This document shows positions 27,099-36,813 of a stretch of DNA of 64,000 bases, in pieces. The position numbers were made by a program, and so were the translations under genes. Each line of letters starts with the position of its first letter. Position 1 is the first letter of the stretch. Source of the stretch: Asaia lannensis NBRC 102526 (GTDB lineage: Bacteria > Pseudomonadota > Alphaproteobacteria > Acetobacterales > Acetobacteraceae); NCBI RefSeq assembly GCF_024054035.1, contig NZ_JAMXQU010000003.1:248001-312000 (forward strand). The letters are read 5' to 3'. Below the pieces are notes generated by a model. It saw only the letters and a list, made by a program, of their open reading frames with translations, made no database searches and was not told the origin of the DNA.

Positions 27099-29561
27099 TT
27101 GACCGCAAAATCGTCCGCAGGTTCCTCGAAAACCTCCCCCACGCGAAAGAAACGTTCCACCCCGAAGACGGAACAGACCGTGCTGGAGGCCGTTTCAGAC
27201 ACGCAACCGCGTAACGATCACGCCGAAACGACCGAGACCCAATCGTCAGCAAAGCCTGCGCCCAAATCCCGCGCTGCAAGCGTAAAAAATTCGGGTTCGG
27301 GCATTGCCGTGAAAGCCCGCAGCAAGACGAAGGCTGCAACGGCTGAAGAAGGCGCTGCCAAACCGATGGCCGACAAGAAGGCATCTCCGCGCAAACCCCG
27401 CGCTGCCACAAAGAAATCCGAGACTGCTTCCGCCGCGCCGGCAATGACCACCCAGATCGATGGGGCGCCTGTGAAGCGCGGCCCCGGGCGCCCGCGCAAG
27501 ACCCCTGTCGCTGCCCAGATCGCCGAAACAGCTGAAGCCACTCCGGTCGACACGCAGACCGTCGCCGAAAAGCCCAGGAGAGGCCGCAAGCCCAAAACCA
27601 AGATCGAAAATACGATCGAGCCCGCCCTGCCTGCAGTCGAAACGGCGCCCGCTCCGGAAGCCGCTGAAGCACCGGTTCCCGCCAGAAAGGCTGGTCGCCC
27701 CCCGCGCCAGCGCAATGCCCAGCGTGACGCAGCAAATTCTGTAACTGCGAGATCGCGGAAGCAGGCCGTGAATTCCGCACGCGCCAAGGCTGCATCGCAG
27801 GACAGCGCCCCGGAGACGGTCTCCGACAGCGATGCTGCCGATGCTGTCGCCCAAAACACCGCTTCTGCGAGTGCCGAGACGGCAGTGGTCGATGTAACTC
27901 CTGCTCCGCGTGCAAAGCGCGGGCGCGGTCGACCCAAGGCGCAAGGCAAGGCAGTTGCAAAGAACACCGTCCCTGCCGTGCCGGTCGAAGCCACCGATGC
28001 CACGCCGACGCCAGCCGATGACGCAGCGATGGAAGCCATTATCGAGGCGCCCAAGCCGCTTTTCTCGGAACTCGGCCTCTCTGCGCCGATCATGCGTGCT
28101 ATTGAAGAAATGGGCTATGAGCATCCCACGCCCATTCAGGCACGTGCAATTCCCGTTGTGCTGAACGGTCAGGACGTGCTCGGTGTTGCCCAGACGGGCA
28201 CGGGCAAGACGGCCTCGTTCACATTGCCCATGCTGGAAAAGCTTGCCGGGTCACGTGCCCGCGCCCGCATGCCGCGTTCGCTGATTCTCGAACCGACGCG
28301 TGAACTCGCGCTTCAGGTTGCGGAAAATCTCACGCTCTATGGCAAGCATCTGCGCCTGAATCACGCCCTGCTGATTGGCGGCGAAAGCATGGCCGACCAG
28401 CGTGCCGTGCTCAATCAGGGCGTGGATATTCTCATCGCCACGCCGGGCCGCCTGATGGATCTTTTCGATCGTGGCGGGCTGCTTCTTACCCAGACCGGCA
28501 TTCTGGTGATCGACGAAGCCGACCGCATGCTCGATATGGGGTTCATTCCCGATATCACGCGCATTGTTTCGATGCTGCCTGCACGTCGCCAGACCCTGCT
28601 TTTCTCGGCCACCATGGCCCCGGAAATTCGCACGCTGGCCGATCAGTTCCTGCACCTGCCGGAAGAGATCACGGTCTCCCGCCCCTCTTCGGTTGCAACG
28701 ACCATCGAGGAAGCCCTGCTGGTCGTCGACGAGCACGAAAAGCGCCGTGTGCTGCGCAAGCTGCTGAAGCGTGAGAACGTGCAGAATGCTATCGTGTTCT
28801 GCAACCGCAAACGCGATGTCGATGTGCTCTACAAATCACTGCACAAGCACGGCTTTGCGGTAGGCCATCTTCATGGTGATCTGGCGCAGTCCCTGCGCTT
28901 CAAGACGCTCGAACGCTTCAAGGCCGGCGAGCTGCAGATTCTCGTCTGTTCCGACGTTGCCGCACGCGGCATCGATATCGGCGGCCTGTCGCATGTGTTC
29001 AATTTCGATCTGCCGTTCAACGCCGAGGATTATATCCATCGCATCGGGCGTACAGGGCGTGCGGGCAAGACCGGCCACGCCTATAGTCTGGCATCACCGC
29101 GTCAGAAGCTGCTGGCCGAGGCAATCGAAAAGCTGAAGCATGCGCCGATTCCCATGGTCGAAATCGACGGGATCGAAACGCTCCCCTGGGCTGATCCCGA
29201 ACAGGAAACAGGCCAGCCCGAACGACACGAAAAGCGCGGCAAGGATCGTGGCGGTCGTCACAATCGTCATGGCGAGAGCCGTGACCGTGACCGTGACCGT
29301 GACCGTGACCGTGACCGTGACCGTGACCGCCCTGTATCGGCCGAACGCGACCGTCAAGCTGCGCGCCCCAAACCGGAAGCGACACCGGAGCGACAGGGTG
29401 TCGAGCGCGGCTCGGTGGCCCCGACATCGGCGTTCGATCACGATGGGCCCCGCACCGGGTTCGGACACGAAACACCGGCCTTCATGCTTCTGCCGCGCCG
29501 CAACCGCAAGGCAGAGACCGAAGAGCATGTCGGTCCCATCCAGCATCGCGGCACCGTCTGA
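27099..29561 (+). CDS. DEAD-box RNA helicase with AT-hook-like N-terminal extension and Arg-Asp repeat tail
   Basis: About 820 residues. The helicase core (about 325-700) has the Q motif (EHPTPIQARAIP), Walker A AQTGTGKT near 364, PTREL, TPGRLMDL, DEAD at 472-475, SATM, and the C-terminal ARGIDIGG and HRIGRTGRAG motifs; it is RhlE/DeaD-like. Before it lie some 320 residues rich in Ala, Lys, Pro and Thr with four AT-hook-like cores (GPGRPRK near 128, RRGRKPK near 161, AGRPPRQ near 198, RGRGRPK near 275). After it, eight Arg-Asp pairs come from a hexanucleotide repeat. The likely role is cold or stress RNA remodelling. The start is uncertain: TTG 27099 (weak AGAGAG upstream) or TTG 27048; no early in-frame ATG exists. 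Confidence 0.88.
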   Translation: MTAKSSAGSSKTSPTRKKRSTPKTEQTVLEAVSDTQPRNDHAETTETQSSAKPAPKSRAASVKNSGSGIAVKARSKTKAATAEEGAAKPMADKKASPRKPRAATKKSETASAAPAMTTQIDGAPVKRGPGRPRKTPVAAQIAETAEATPVDTQTVAEKPRRGRKPKTKIENTIEPALPAVETAPAPEAAEAPVPARKAGRPPRQRNAQRDAANSVTARSRKQAVNSARAKAASQDSAPETVSDSDAADAVAQNTASASAETAVVDVTPAPRAKRGRGRPKAQGKAVAKNTVPAVPVEATDATPTPADDAAMEAIIEAPKPLFSELGLSAPIMRAIEEMGYEHPTPIQARAIPVVLNGQDVLGVAQTGTGKTASFTLPMLEKLAGSRARARMPRSLILEPTRELALQVAENLTLYGKHLRLNHALLIGGESMADQRAVLNQGVDILIATPGRLMDLFDRGGLLLTQTGILVIDEADRMLDMGFIPDITRIVSMLPARRQTLLFSATMAPEIRTLADQFLHLPEEITVSRPSSVATTIEEALLVVDEHEKRRVLRKLLKRENVQNAIVFCNRKRDVDVLYKSLHKHGFAVGHLHGDLAQSLRFKTLERFKAGELQILVCSDVAARGIDIGGLSHVFNFDLPFNAEDYIHRIGRTGRAGKTGHAYSLASPRQKLLAEAIEKLKHAPIPMVEIDGIETLPWADPEQETGQPERHEKRGKDRGGRHNRHGESRDRDRDRDRDRDRDRDRPVSAERDRQAARPKPEATPERQGVERGSVAPTSAFDHDGPRTGFGHETPAFMLLPRRNRKAETEEHVGPIQHRGTV
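29281..29328 (+). repeat. Hexanucleotide tandem repeat, 8 x GTGACC, inside the helicase gene
   Basis: Eight perfect copies of GTGACC encode eight Arg-Asp pairs in the C-terminal tail of the helicase. The unit is a multiple of three, so copy-number slippage would lengthen or shorten the tail without a frameshift. Confidence 0.95.
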
Positions 29562-29567
29562 TCCGTC

Positions 29568-30854
29568 ATGCCCTCAATTCTTGAAACCACCGTTCTCTCC
29601 TATGGAGCGAACGGTGACGGGCTTGTCCTGATTGACGACAAGCCTGCCTACATCCCGCAAGCGGTCCCCGGCGACCGCCTGAAACTGCGTGTGGGCGACG
29701 ACCGTCATATCGACGTGCTCGACATACTCACCCCTTCCCCAAACCGGGTTGAACCCGTCTGCACATTGTTCGGCACCTGCGGGGGCTGCTCGATGCAGAC
29801 CATCTCGTTGCCTGCACTGCTGGAGTGGAAGACGGGGCTGGTCCAGCATGCGCTGGACCGCGCCGGATTCCGGAACCTGCCGCACATAGAGGCCACGCAG
29901 GTCCCTCCGCTCAGCCGCCGGCGCATCGATCTTGCGTTCCAGCGCCTTCCGGGCCGTGTCGTTCTGGGCCTGCATCGTCGTCACGGCGATGTCGTCGACA
30001 TGACAGAGTGTCACGTCATCGATCCCGCATTGTTCGCCCTGCTCGACCCGCTGCGCGATGTGCTGTCCTCACTCGGCGCCGTTACCGGGGGGGGCGATCT
30101 TCAGATCAATCTCTACACCTCCGGCCCCGATATTCTGATTTCCACCGATGCAACGCTCGCGCCGACGGATCGCGTCAAGCTGGCCGCTTTCGGACGTGTG
30201 CACAAAATTCCGCGCATATCATGGCGTTCGAAGCGTCGCCCCAATGAGGGTTACGAGATCGTCGCGCAGCAGGGGCCGGTTTTTCACGCTTTCGGCGCCG
30301 TAAAGCTGACACCTCCGCCGGGAGGGTTTCTGCAGGCGAGCGCACAGAGCGAAACCGCCATTGCCGATGCCGTTCTGGCCGCGTTACCTGCCCTCAATCG
30401 CAAGGACCCGATCGTCGAGCTCTTCGCGGGGTTTGGGACATTGACGGTTCCCCTCGCCCAGAAGGGTCGCGTTCTTGCCTACGAAGGACATTTCGAGGCT
30501 ATTGCCGCGCTCAGATCCGGTGCAGTCGGGCAGCGTATCGAAACCACGCATCGCGATCTGACACGCCAGCCACTCATCGCGAAAGAGCTGGCAAAAGCGC
30601 GTGTCGTCGTGCTCGATCCGCCTCATGCCGGTGCCCTGATCCAGATGGACCATATCGCCCGTTCGAATGTGGAGGATATCGTCTATATCAGCTGCAACCC
30701 GCAGGCCCTGCAGAAGGATTCCGCCCTCCTGCAGAAGGCTGGTTATGAGGTTCTGTCGATTTCAGTGATCGATCAGTTTCTCTGGTCGACCGAAGTCGAA
30801 GCCGTCGTGGCCTTTACGAAAAGCAGGAAGAGGCTTTCACGTCGTCAGACGTGA
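29568..30854 (+). CDS. 23S rRNA (uracil-5-)-methyltransferase of the RlmD/TrmA family
   Basis: SAM-dependent m5U methyltransferase, 428 residues. An N-terminal TRAM-like domain begins VLSYGANGDGLV. The Fe-S cluster cysteines appear in VCTLFGTCGGCSM and TECHVIDP. The SAM-binding motif is ELFAGFGTLTVPLA, the DPPHAGA motif supplies the uracil site, and the nucleophilic Cys sits in YISCNPQALQKD. RlmD (U1939) or RlmC-like; which base cannot be decided by reading. Starts 6 bases after the helicase stop, so the two are probably one operon for rRNA work. The end overlaps sufA by 10 bases, convergent. Confidence 0.87.
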   Translation: MPSILETTVLSYGANGDGLVLIDDKPAYIPQAVPGDRLKLRVGDDRHIDVLDILTPSPNRVEPVCTLFGTCGGCSMQTISLPALLEWKTGLVQHALDRAGFRNLPHIEATQVPPLSRRRIDLAFQRLPGRVVLGLHRRHGDVVDMTECHVIDPALFALLDPLRDVLSSLGAVTGGGDLQINLYTSGPDILISTDATLAPTDRVKLAAFGRVHKIPRISWRSKRRPNEGYEIVAQQGPVFHAFGAVKLTPPPGGFLQASAQSETAIADAVLAALPALNRKDPIVELFAGFGTLTVPLAQKGRVLAYEGHFEAIAALRSGAVGQRIETTHRDLTRQPLIAKELAKARVVVLDPPHAGALIQMDHIARSNVEDIVYISCNPQALQKDSALLQKAGYEVLSISVIDQFLWSTEVEAVVAFTKSRKRLSRRQT

Positions 30855-31216
30855 AAGCTCTCACCACAGCCGCAGCGGCCTTTTTCATTGGGATTGGTGA
30901 AAGTAAAGCCGGATTCGAGGTCCTTGACCTCATAATCCATCACCGTTCCAATCAGGAACAGCGTTGCCTTGCGGTCGATCAGCACATCGACGCCATGATC
31001 GGTCACGCGCTCGTCGCCCGGTGACACGGTATCGACAAAGCTCATGTCATAGGACATGCCGGAACAGCCACGCGTGTTCACACCGATGCGCAGAAGCTGC
31101 CCTTTATTCGCTCCCTCATAGAGCTTTTTGAGACGTGCTGCGGCACGCTCCGTCATCTGCATAAGGGGCGGCAAGGCTCGCGGCGCGGGGGCCGGAGCGG
31201 TCTGTGTATCGCTCAT
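30845..31216 (-). CDS. sufA: A-type iron-sulfur carrier SufA (HesB/IscA family)
   Basis: Carrier that transfers Fe-S clusters to apoproteins, 123 residues. The three cluster Cys are in NTRGCSGMSY and GRCGCGESFHV. A Pro/Ala-rich tail of about 20 residues precedes the family domain. Last gene of the SUF operon, 13 bases after sufT, converging on the methyltransferase. Confidence 0.93.
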   Translation of the reverse strand: MSDTQTAPAPAPRALPPLMQMTERAAARLKKLYEGANKGQLLRIGVNTRGCSGMSYDMSFVDTVSPGDERVTDHGVDVLIDRKATLFLIGTVMDYEVKDLESGFTFTNPNEKGRCGCGESFHV

Positions 31217-31229
31217 GATAATTCCCCGT

Positions 31230-31610
31230 TCAGAACATGTTCAGTGCAAGGCGGGCGTCGTCGCTCATGCGGCTCATGTCCCATGGTGGATCCCATACGA
31301 TCTGTACGGTCGCCTTGCTGACACCCGGCAGCGCAGCAACAGCCTCGCGCACCTGTTCGGGCAGCTCCTGCGCACTCGGACAGTTGGGCGCCGTGAGTGT
31401 CATCTCGATATCCACACGCCCGTCATCATGAAGATCGATGGCGTAGATAAGCCCGAGTTCATAGATATTCACCGGAATTTCCGGATCGTACACCGTAGCA
31501 ATGGCCGAGATGACGCTGTCCTCATCCGGCACACCGGGCTGCACTTCCGGCGCAGGCGGTTCTGCCGGCGCGCCAAGCGGTCTGGTCAGGATATGGCTTT
31601 CTTCGGACAT
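31230..31610 (-). CDS. sufT: SUF-associated DUF59/MIP18-family protein SufT
   Basis: Fe-S maturation factor, 126 residues. The domain reads VYDPEIPVNIYELGLIY and contains LTAPNCPSAQELPEQV with the conserved Cys, then IVWDPPWDMSRMSDDAR. A Pro-rich N terminus of about 25 residues precedes it. It lies between sufS and sufA, the position usual in alphaproteobacterial SUF operons. Confidence 0.92.
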   Translation of the reverse strand: MSEESHILTRPLGAPAEPPAPEVQPGVPDEDSVISAIATVYDPEIPVNIYELGLIYAIDLHDDGRVDIEMTLTAPNCPSAQELPEQVREAVAALPGVSKATVQIVWDPPWDMSRMSDDARLALNMF

Positions 31611-31625
31611 GAATGACCTCCTTGA

Positions 31626-32864
31626 TCAGACCAGCATCTGACGGGCGCGCGCAACGCCCTTCACCAGTGCATCGATATCGTCACGTGTGGTGTAAACGCC
31701 GAAGCTCGCGCGCGCCGTTGCCGTCAGGCCGAGGCGTCTGATCAGCGGCTCTGCACAATGCTGCCCGGCACGAATGGCTATGCCCTGCCGATCCAGCAAC
31801 ACTGCCAGATCATGTGGGTGCGCGCCTTCGACAATGAAAGAGACGACCCCGCCCTGATCGACCGGTGCACCCACAAGCTGCACGCCTTCGCTGCCGCCCA
31901 GCACATCGCGTGTATAAGCCACGAGCGCATTTTCATGCGCTGCAATCGCCTCTGCTCCGAGCTCTTCCATGAAAGACAGGGCAGCACCGAGCCCGATTAC
32001 TTCGATAATCGGTGGTGTTCCGGCTTCGAATTTATGCGGAATGGCCGCCCAGGTCGATTTCTCGAAGGTGACGCTTTCGATCATTTCGCCGCCGCCAAGG
32101 AAAGGCGGCATGGCATTGAGCAGTTCGCTACGCCCCCAGAGCACACCGATGCCGGTCGGCCCGTACAGCTTGTGCCCGGTGCAGACGAAGAAATCGGCGT
32201 CCAGATCCTGCACGTCGATGGCGCGATGGACAGCCGATTGCGAGCCATCGAGCAGGATCTTCGCCCCGTATTGATGGGCCAGACGCGCCAGCTCCCTGGC
32301 CGGGGTCAACGTGCCAAGAACGTTGGACATATGCGTAATGGCCACGAGCCCGACACGACCATCGGCCAGAAGCGCCTCATAGGCCCCGAGATCGAGATCG
32401 CCGGTTTCCGTAATCGGTGCGACGCGCAGCTCGATTCCGGCACGATCGCGCAGCATCTGCCAGGGCACGAGATTGGAGTGATGCTCCAGCTCGGAAATCA
32501 GAACGGCCTGACCGGGCCTGAGCAGAGCACCGAAAGAATGCGCAACCAGATTGATCGCTTCGGTGCTATTGCGCGTAAAGACGATCTCATGGCGATCGGG
32601 CGCATTCAGAAAACGTGCTGCCTGCGTCCGGACCGATTCATAGGCCTCGGTCGTACGCTCGCTCATCCAGTGCAATCCGCGATGGATATTGGCGTACTGG
32701 TGCTGCATCGCATCCGCCATCGCCTCGATCACGCAATCCGGTTTCTGTGACGACGCTGCGCTGTCGAGAAAGACCAGCGGGCGGCCATGAACCGTCTCGG
32801 ACAGGATCGGAAACCGGCCGCGCAGGTCGGCAAAACGGTCGAGCACGTCGATTGAGGACATCAT
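31626..32864 (-). CDS. sufS: Cysteine desulfurase SufS
   Basis: PLP enzyme that takes sulfur from L-cysteine for cluster assembly, 412 residues. The PLP lysine is in VCTGHKLYGPTGIGVLWG and the active-site Cys in IRAGQHCAEPLIRRLG. The N-terminal half reads GRPLVFLDSAASSQKP. The start is one of two adjacent ATG codons (32864/32861) overlapping the sufD stop, with GAGAGGG just upstream. No SufE or SufU partner is encoded in this operon. Confidence 0.95.
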   Translation of the reverse strand: MMSSIDVLDRFADLRGRFPILSETVHGRPLVFLDSAASSQKPDCVIEAMADAMQHQYANIHRGLHWMSERTTEAYESVRTQAARFLNAPDRHEIVFTRNSTEAINLVAHSFGALLRPGQAVLISELEHHSNLVPWQMLRDRAGIELRVAPITETGDLDLGAYEALLADGRVGLVAITHMSNVLGTLTPARELARLAHQYGAKILLDGSQSAVHRAIDVQDLDADFFVCTGHKLYGPTGIGVLWGRSELLNAMPPFLGGGEMIESVTFEKSTWAAIPHKFEAGTPPIIEVIGLGAALSFMEELGAEAIAAHENALVAYTRDVLGGSEGVQLVGAPVDQGGVVSFIVEGAHPHDLAVLLDRQGIAIRAGQHCAEPLIRRLGLTATARASFGVYTTRDDIDALVKGVARARQMLV

Positions 32865-34078
32865 CCCTCTCTTTTTTGCCACCATGCATCGACACGCTGG
32901 TCGAGCAGCGCATGCGCTGTCTCATCCGTCACCAGGGAAAGCGCATCGAGCAAAAACGCGCGAACGAGCATAGCGCGTGCCTCGGCATGGGGAATGCCGC
33001 GAGCACGCAGATAGAAAAGCTGCTCGTCATCGAGCGCGCCTACAGTTGCACCATGGCTGCATTTCACGTCGTCGGCGTAGATCTCAAGCTCAGGCTTGCT
33101 GTCGATCTGCGCCTTCTCGGAAAGCAGCAGCGCCTGGTTCATCTGGTAACCGTCTGTCTTCTGCGCAATGCGATCGACGAAGATCTTGCCTTGAAACACG
33201 CCATGAGACGCATCCATCAGCACGTTCTTCACGGTCTGGCGCGAATTGCAGTCGGGCGCCGCATGGGTGATGACCGAAGTCAGATCCGCATGCTGGGACT
33301 CAGCCAGAAGCTGGGCCGCATTGACATGCACGGTGGCATGTTTGCCCCCAAGATGGGCCAGCACTTCATGACGCGACAGTCTGGCGCCAAGCGTCAGGGT
33401 AAAGCTGTCATAAGTGCCATTTTCTACCACGTCTGCAGCGACGAAGGCGAGATTGGTGGCCTCGGCGGCATCCTGCTGAACACGCAGATGCGTAAGATGC
33501 GCCCCCTCGGCCACCGTCACCGCAAGGCTCGGATTGGCAAGATAGCGCCCCTCGCCCGACTGGATATCGAGCAGGGTCAGGCTTGCCCCGGCACCAAGCG
33601 CGACGCGATGCGCAAGATGCGTCGAGACGGGGGCTTCGCTGGTCACAAGGGAGACGAGGCATATCTGCCCGGCTTCCACCCCTTCTGGCACATGCAGCAT
33701 CAGACCTGGCTGCTGCAGGGCGGCATTGAGCACGCTCAGGGGGCGATCGGCCACGAGCGGCACACCGGCGCCACCGAGCGAAACCGCCTCAGGCAGACGC
33801 GTCAGCGCATCGACGACAACACCGTTGATGAAAACTATGCGATGCCCTGTGCGCGCCTCGGGAGCGAGACGCGCAACCAGTGCTTCGGCCTCACCGAGCG
33901 ACACAGCTCGGGGTGCTTCGAAACCCGTCTTGTCGATATCGCGCAGCGGGGTATAGCGCCAGGCTTCCAGACGACGCTGCGGCAGACCCTCGCGTTCCAG
34001 AAGTGCGCGGGCTTCGCCTTCATGCGCGCGTGCAACGAAAGACGCGACCGCAGGCGATAAAGCTGCGATATCGCTCAT
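32861..34078 (-). CDS. sufD: Fe-S cluster assembly protein SufD
   Basis: Scaffold subunit of the SufBCD complex, 405 residues. The beta-helix core and the C-terminal family motif EIYADDVKCSHGATVGALDDEQLFYLRARG are clear. The N terminus is less conserved (LLEREGLPQRRLEAWRYTPL). It overlaps sufC by 4 bases (ATGA) and sufS by its stop codon. Confidence 0.95.
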   Translation of the reverse strand: MSDIAALSPAVASFVARAHEGEARALLEREGLPQRRLEAWRYTPLRDIDKTGFEAPRAVSLGEAEALVARLAPEARTGHRIVFINGVVVDALTRLPEAVSLGGAGVPLVADRPLSVLNAALQQPGLMLHVPEGVEAGQICLVSLVTSEAPVSTHLAHRVALGAGASLTLLDIQSGEGRYLANPSLAVTVAEGAHLTHLRVQQDAAEATNLAFVAADVVENGTYDSFTLTLGARLSRHEVLAHLGGKHATVHVNAAQLLAESQHADLTSVITHAAPDCNSRQTVKNVLMDASHGVFQGKIFVDRIAQKTDGYQMNQALLLSEKAQIDSKPELEIYADDVKCSHGATVGALDDEQLFYLRARGIPHAEARAMLVRAFLLDALSLVTDETAHALLDQRVDAWWQKREG

Positions 34079-34845
34079 GCCACCGCCTCAAGATATTGCT
34101 GATAACCCTGTGCCTCGAGCGCCAGTGCCACTTCGGCGCCACCGCTATGGATGATCCTGCCCTTGGCCATGACATGCACGCGGTCGGGCTGGATATAATC
34201 CAGCAGACGCTGGTGGTGGGTAATGATCAGCGCAGAGAAATCGGGGCCACGCAGACTGTTCACGCCCTCGGCAACGATACGCAGGGCATCGATGTCGAGC
34301 CCGCTATCGGTCTCGTCGAGAATGGCGAATTTGGGGCGCAGCATACGCATCTGCAGCACCTCGTTGCGCTTCTTCTCACCGCCCGAAAAGCCCACATTGA
34401 CGTTGCGCTTGAGCATCTCGTCGGACATGTGAAGATGCTTGGTTTCGGCGCGTACGGCCTTCAGAAAGCCGACGGCATCGAGCTCGTCTTCCTTGCGGGC
34501 ACGACGCACGGCATTGACCGCAGTGCGCAGGAAGTTGGCATTGTTGACGCCCGGCAGCTCCACAGGAGACTGGAAGGCAAGAAAGACGCCAAGTGCCGCA
34601 CGTTCTTCAGGTTCGAGCGCCAGCAGATCCTCACCGAGGAAACTCGCGCTACCGCCGGTTACCTCATAGTCCTCGCGCCCGGCCAGAACGTAAGACAGTG
34701 TGGACTTGCCCGATCCGTTCGGCCCCATGATTGCATGGATCTGCCCCTTGGGCACATCGAGATCCAGACCGCGCAGAATCTCCTTGGGGGTTCCGTTATC
34801 GTCGATCTGCGCACAGAGACCGGAAATTTTCAGAAAATCATTCAT
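34075..34845 (-). CDS. sufC: Fe-S cluster assembly ATPase SufC
   Basis: ABC-type ATPase of SufBCD, 256 residues, soluble. Walker A is GPNGSGKSTLSYVLAG; the SufC insertion ALEPEERAALGVFLAFQ, signature FSGGEKKRNEVLQM and Walker B FAILDETDSGLDIDAL follow. ATG 34845 lies 11 bases after sufB. Confidence 0.97.
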   Translation of the reverse strand: MNDFLKISGLCAQIDDNGTPKEILRGLDLDVPKGQIHAIMGPNGSGKSTLSYVLAGREDYEVTGGSASFLGEDLLALEPEERAALGVFLAFQSPVELPGVNNANFLRTAVNAVRRARKEDELDAVGFLKAVRAETKHLHMSDEMLKRNVNVGFSGGEKKRNEVLQMRMLRPKFAILDETDSGLDIDALRIVAEGVNSLRGPDFSALIITHHQRLLDYIQPDRVHVMAKGRIIHSGGAEVALALEAQGYQQYLEAVA

Positions 34846-34856
34846 GATGCGGCTCT

Positions 34857-36344
34857 TTACCCGACGCTACCTTCAAGACTGAGCTGCAGGAGCTTCTGAG
34901 CTTCCACTGCAAACTCCATGGGGAGTTCCTTCAGGACATCCTTGCAGAACCCGTTGACGATGAGACCCACGGCATCTTCTTCCGACAGGCCACGTGACCG
35001 GCAATAGAAGAGCTGGTCCTCAGAGATTTTCGACGTTGTCGCCTCATGCTCGACACGGGCCGTCATGTTGCGGTTTTCGATATAGGGCACGGTATGCGCA
35101 CCGCACTGATCGCCGATCAGCAGGCTGTCGCATTGCGTGAAGTTACGGGCACCGCGCGCCTTGGGCATCATGCGCACCAGACCGCGATAGGTACTGTCCG
35201 AATGACCGGCAGAGATGGTCTTTGCGATGATCGTCGAGCGTGTGTTCGGTGCCAGATGGATCATCTTCGTGCCGGTATCGGCCTGCTGGCGATTGTTGGT
35301 CACGGCCACCGAATAGAACTCACCGACCGATCCCTCACCTGCCAGAATGCATGAAGGATATTTCCAGGTGATGGCGGAACCGGTCTCGACCTGCGTCCAG
35401 GAGATCTTGGCATTGCGACCGCGACACGCGCCGCGCTTGGTCACGAAGTTGTAGATACCACCCTTGCCGTTCTCGTCGCCCGGATACCAGTTCTGCACCG
35501 TGGAATACTTGATCGTGGCATCGTTCATGGCCACCAGTTCGACCACGGCCGCATGAAGCTGGTTTTCATCGCGCATCGGCGCGGTGCAGCCTTCGAGATA
35601 GGACACGGTCGCGCGGTCTTCGCAGATGATCAGGGTACGCTCGAACTGACCGGTATTGCGCGCATTGATGCGAAAATAGGTCGACAGCTCCATCGGACAA
35701 CGCACGCCCTCTGGCACGTAAACGAAGGACCCGTCGGTGAACACGGCCGAATTGAGCGCGGCAAAGAAATTATCGCTGACCGGCACGACAGAGCCGAGAT
35801 AGCGTTTCACCAGCTCAGGATGCTCGCGAATGGCGTCTGAAATCGGGCAGAAGATGACCCCTGCCTCTTCCAGCGTCTTGCGGAATGTCGTGACAACCGA
35901 CACTGAATCGAACACGGCATCGACGGCGACCGGCAGGCGCTCTGCCTGGTCTGCCCCTTCGACACCGGCCAGTATGGCCTGCTCATGCAAGGGTATGCCG
36001 AGTTTCTCGTAAGTACGCAGCAGCTCCGGATCGACTTCTTCCAGCGATTTCGGACCGGGCTTCTTCTTCGGCTCGGCGAAATAGAAAGCATCCTGATAAT
36101 CGATCGCCGGATAATCGGGCTTCTGCCATGTCGGCTCTTCCATCGCCTGCCAGGCACGAAACGCCTGAAGACGCCAGTCGAGCATCCATTCGGGTTCCTG
36201 CTTGCGGGCGGAGATGAAACGGATCGTCTCCTCGCTCAGGCCCTTGGGCGCGAACTCCATCTCGATATCGGTTTCGAAGCCCCATTTGTAGGTCGACTGG
36301 CCAAGGGTTTCGACGGCTTCGCGTGTCTCGGTTACAGCTGGCAT
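34857..36344 (-). CDS. sufB: Fe-S cluster assembly protein SufB
   Basis: Core scaffold of the SUF system, 495 residues. Conserved stretches include [17 protein letters not shown]-type sequence near the middle ([14 protein letters not shown]), [33 protein letters not shown] and the C-terminal [17 protein letters not shown]. Begins 2 bases after the Rrf2 regulator gene. Confidence 0.97.
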   Translation of the reverse strand: MPAVTETREAVETLGQSTYKWGFETDIEMEFAPKGLSEETIRFISARKQEPEWMLDWRLQAFRAWQAMEEPTWQKPDYPAIDYQDAFYFAEPKKKPGPKSLEEVDPELLRTYEKLGIPLHEQAILAGVEGADQAERLPVAVDAVFDSVSVVTTFRKTLEEAGVIFCPISDAIREHPELVKRYLGSVVPVSDNFFAALNSAVFTDGSFVYVPEGVRCPMELSTYFRINARNTGQFERTLIICEDRATVSYLEGCTAPMRDENQLHAAVVELVAMNDATIKYSTVQNWYPGDENGKGGIYNFVTKRGACRGRNAKISWTQVETGSAITWKYPSCILAGEGSVGEFYSVAVTNNRQQADTGTKMIHLAPNTRSTIIAKTISAGHSDSTYRGLVRMMPKARGARNFTQCDSLLIGDQCGAHTVPYIENRNMTARVEHEATTSKISEDQLFYCRSRGLSEEDAVGLIVNGFCKDVLKELPMEFAVEAQKLLQLSLEGSVG

Positions 36345-36345
36345 A

Positions 36346-36813
36346 TCATCCCTCCCCTACAGGATGGTGGTCGTGCGCCGCGCATCCGGAGGCGGTCATG
36401 GCCCCTCCCGACAGATGAGCGCGGCTCATATCGGCCAGATTGATCGATTCGAGAGTCGAGCGTATGGCGTTGTTCACGATATCCCACTGCCCGGAGGACA
36501 GGGCGCAAAGCGATTTCGCTTCGCAGATACGTCCCTCGACACAGGCGGTGAGCGCGATAGGGCCATCGACCGATGTGATGACCGCGGCGATCGAGATTTC
36601 GGACAGGGAGCGTGCCAAGCGATATCCGCCGCGCGCACCGCGATGCGATGCCACCAGACCGTCCGCTGCAAGCCCTTTGAGGAGCTTGGCTACCGTCGGC
36701 TCGGGCACACCGGTTGCCGCAGCAAGCGCTGTGGCCGTCACAAGCGTATCCTGCTGCCCAAGCTGCACGAGCAGAACCGTAGCGTAATCAGCGAGTTTGG
36801 ATAACCTGAGCAT
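36346..36813 (-). CDS. Rrf2-family [Fe-S]-sensing regulator of the SUF operon
   Basis: 155 residues. An N-terminal winged helix ([18 protein letters not shown], then [14 protein letters not shown]) is followed by the cluster-binding pattern C-x5-C-x5-C in [13 protein letters not shown], the same spacing as IscR. It heads the operon and very probably represses it when clusters are plentiful. GAGGGAGC precedes ATG 36813. A weak partial dyad (CCTA near 36855, TAGG near 36877) upstream could be part of its operator. Confidence 0.92.
   Translation of the reverse strand: MLRLSKLADYATVLLVQLGQQDTLVTATALAAATGVPEPTVAKLLKGLAADGLVASHRGARGGYRLARSLSEISIAAVITSVDGPIALTACVEGRICEAKSLCALSSGQWDIVNNAIRSTLESINLADMSRAHLSGGAMTASGCAAHDHHPVGEG

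Noticed and set aside
27218-28124. Two long minus-strand frames opposite the helicase N-terminal extension
   Set aside because: They arise from the Ala/Pro/Lys-rich repeat-like DNA of the helicase extension; no ribosome sites.
29281-29328. The GTGACC array as a possible CRISPR or phage repeat
   Set aside because: Six-base units without spacers inside a coding frame; a simple microsatellite.
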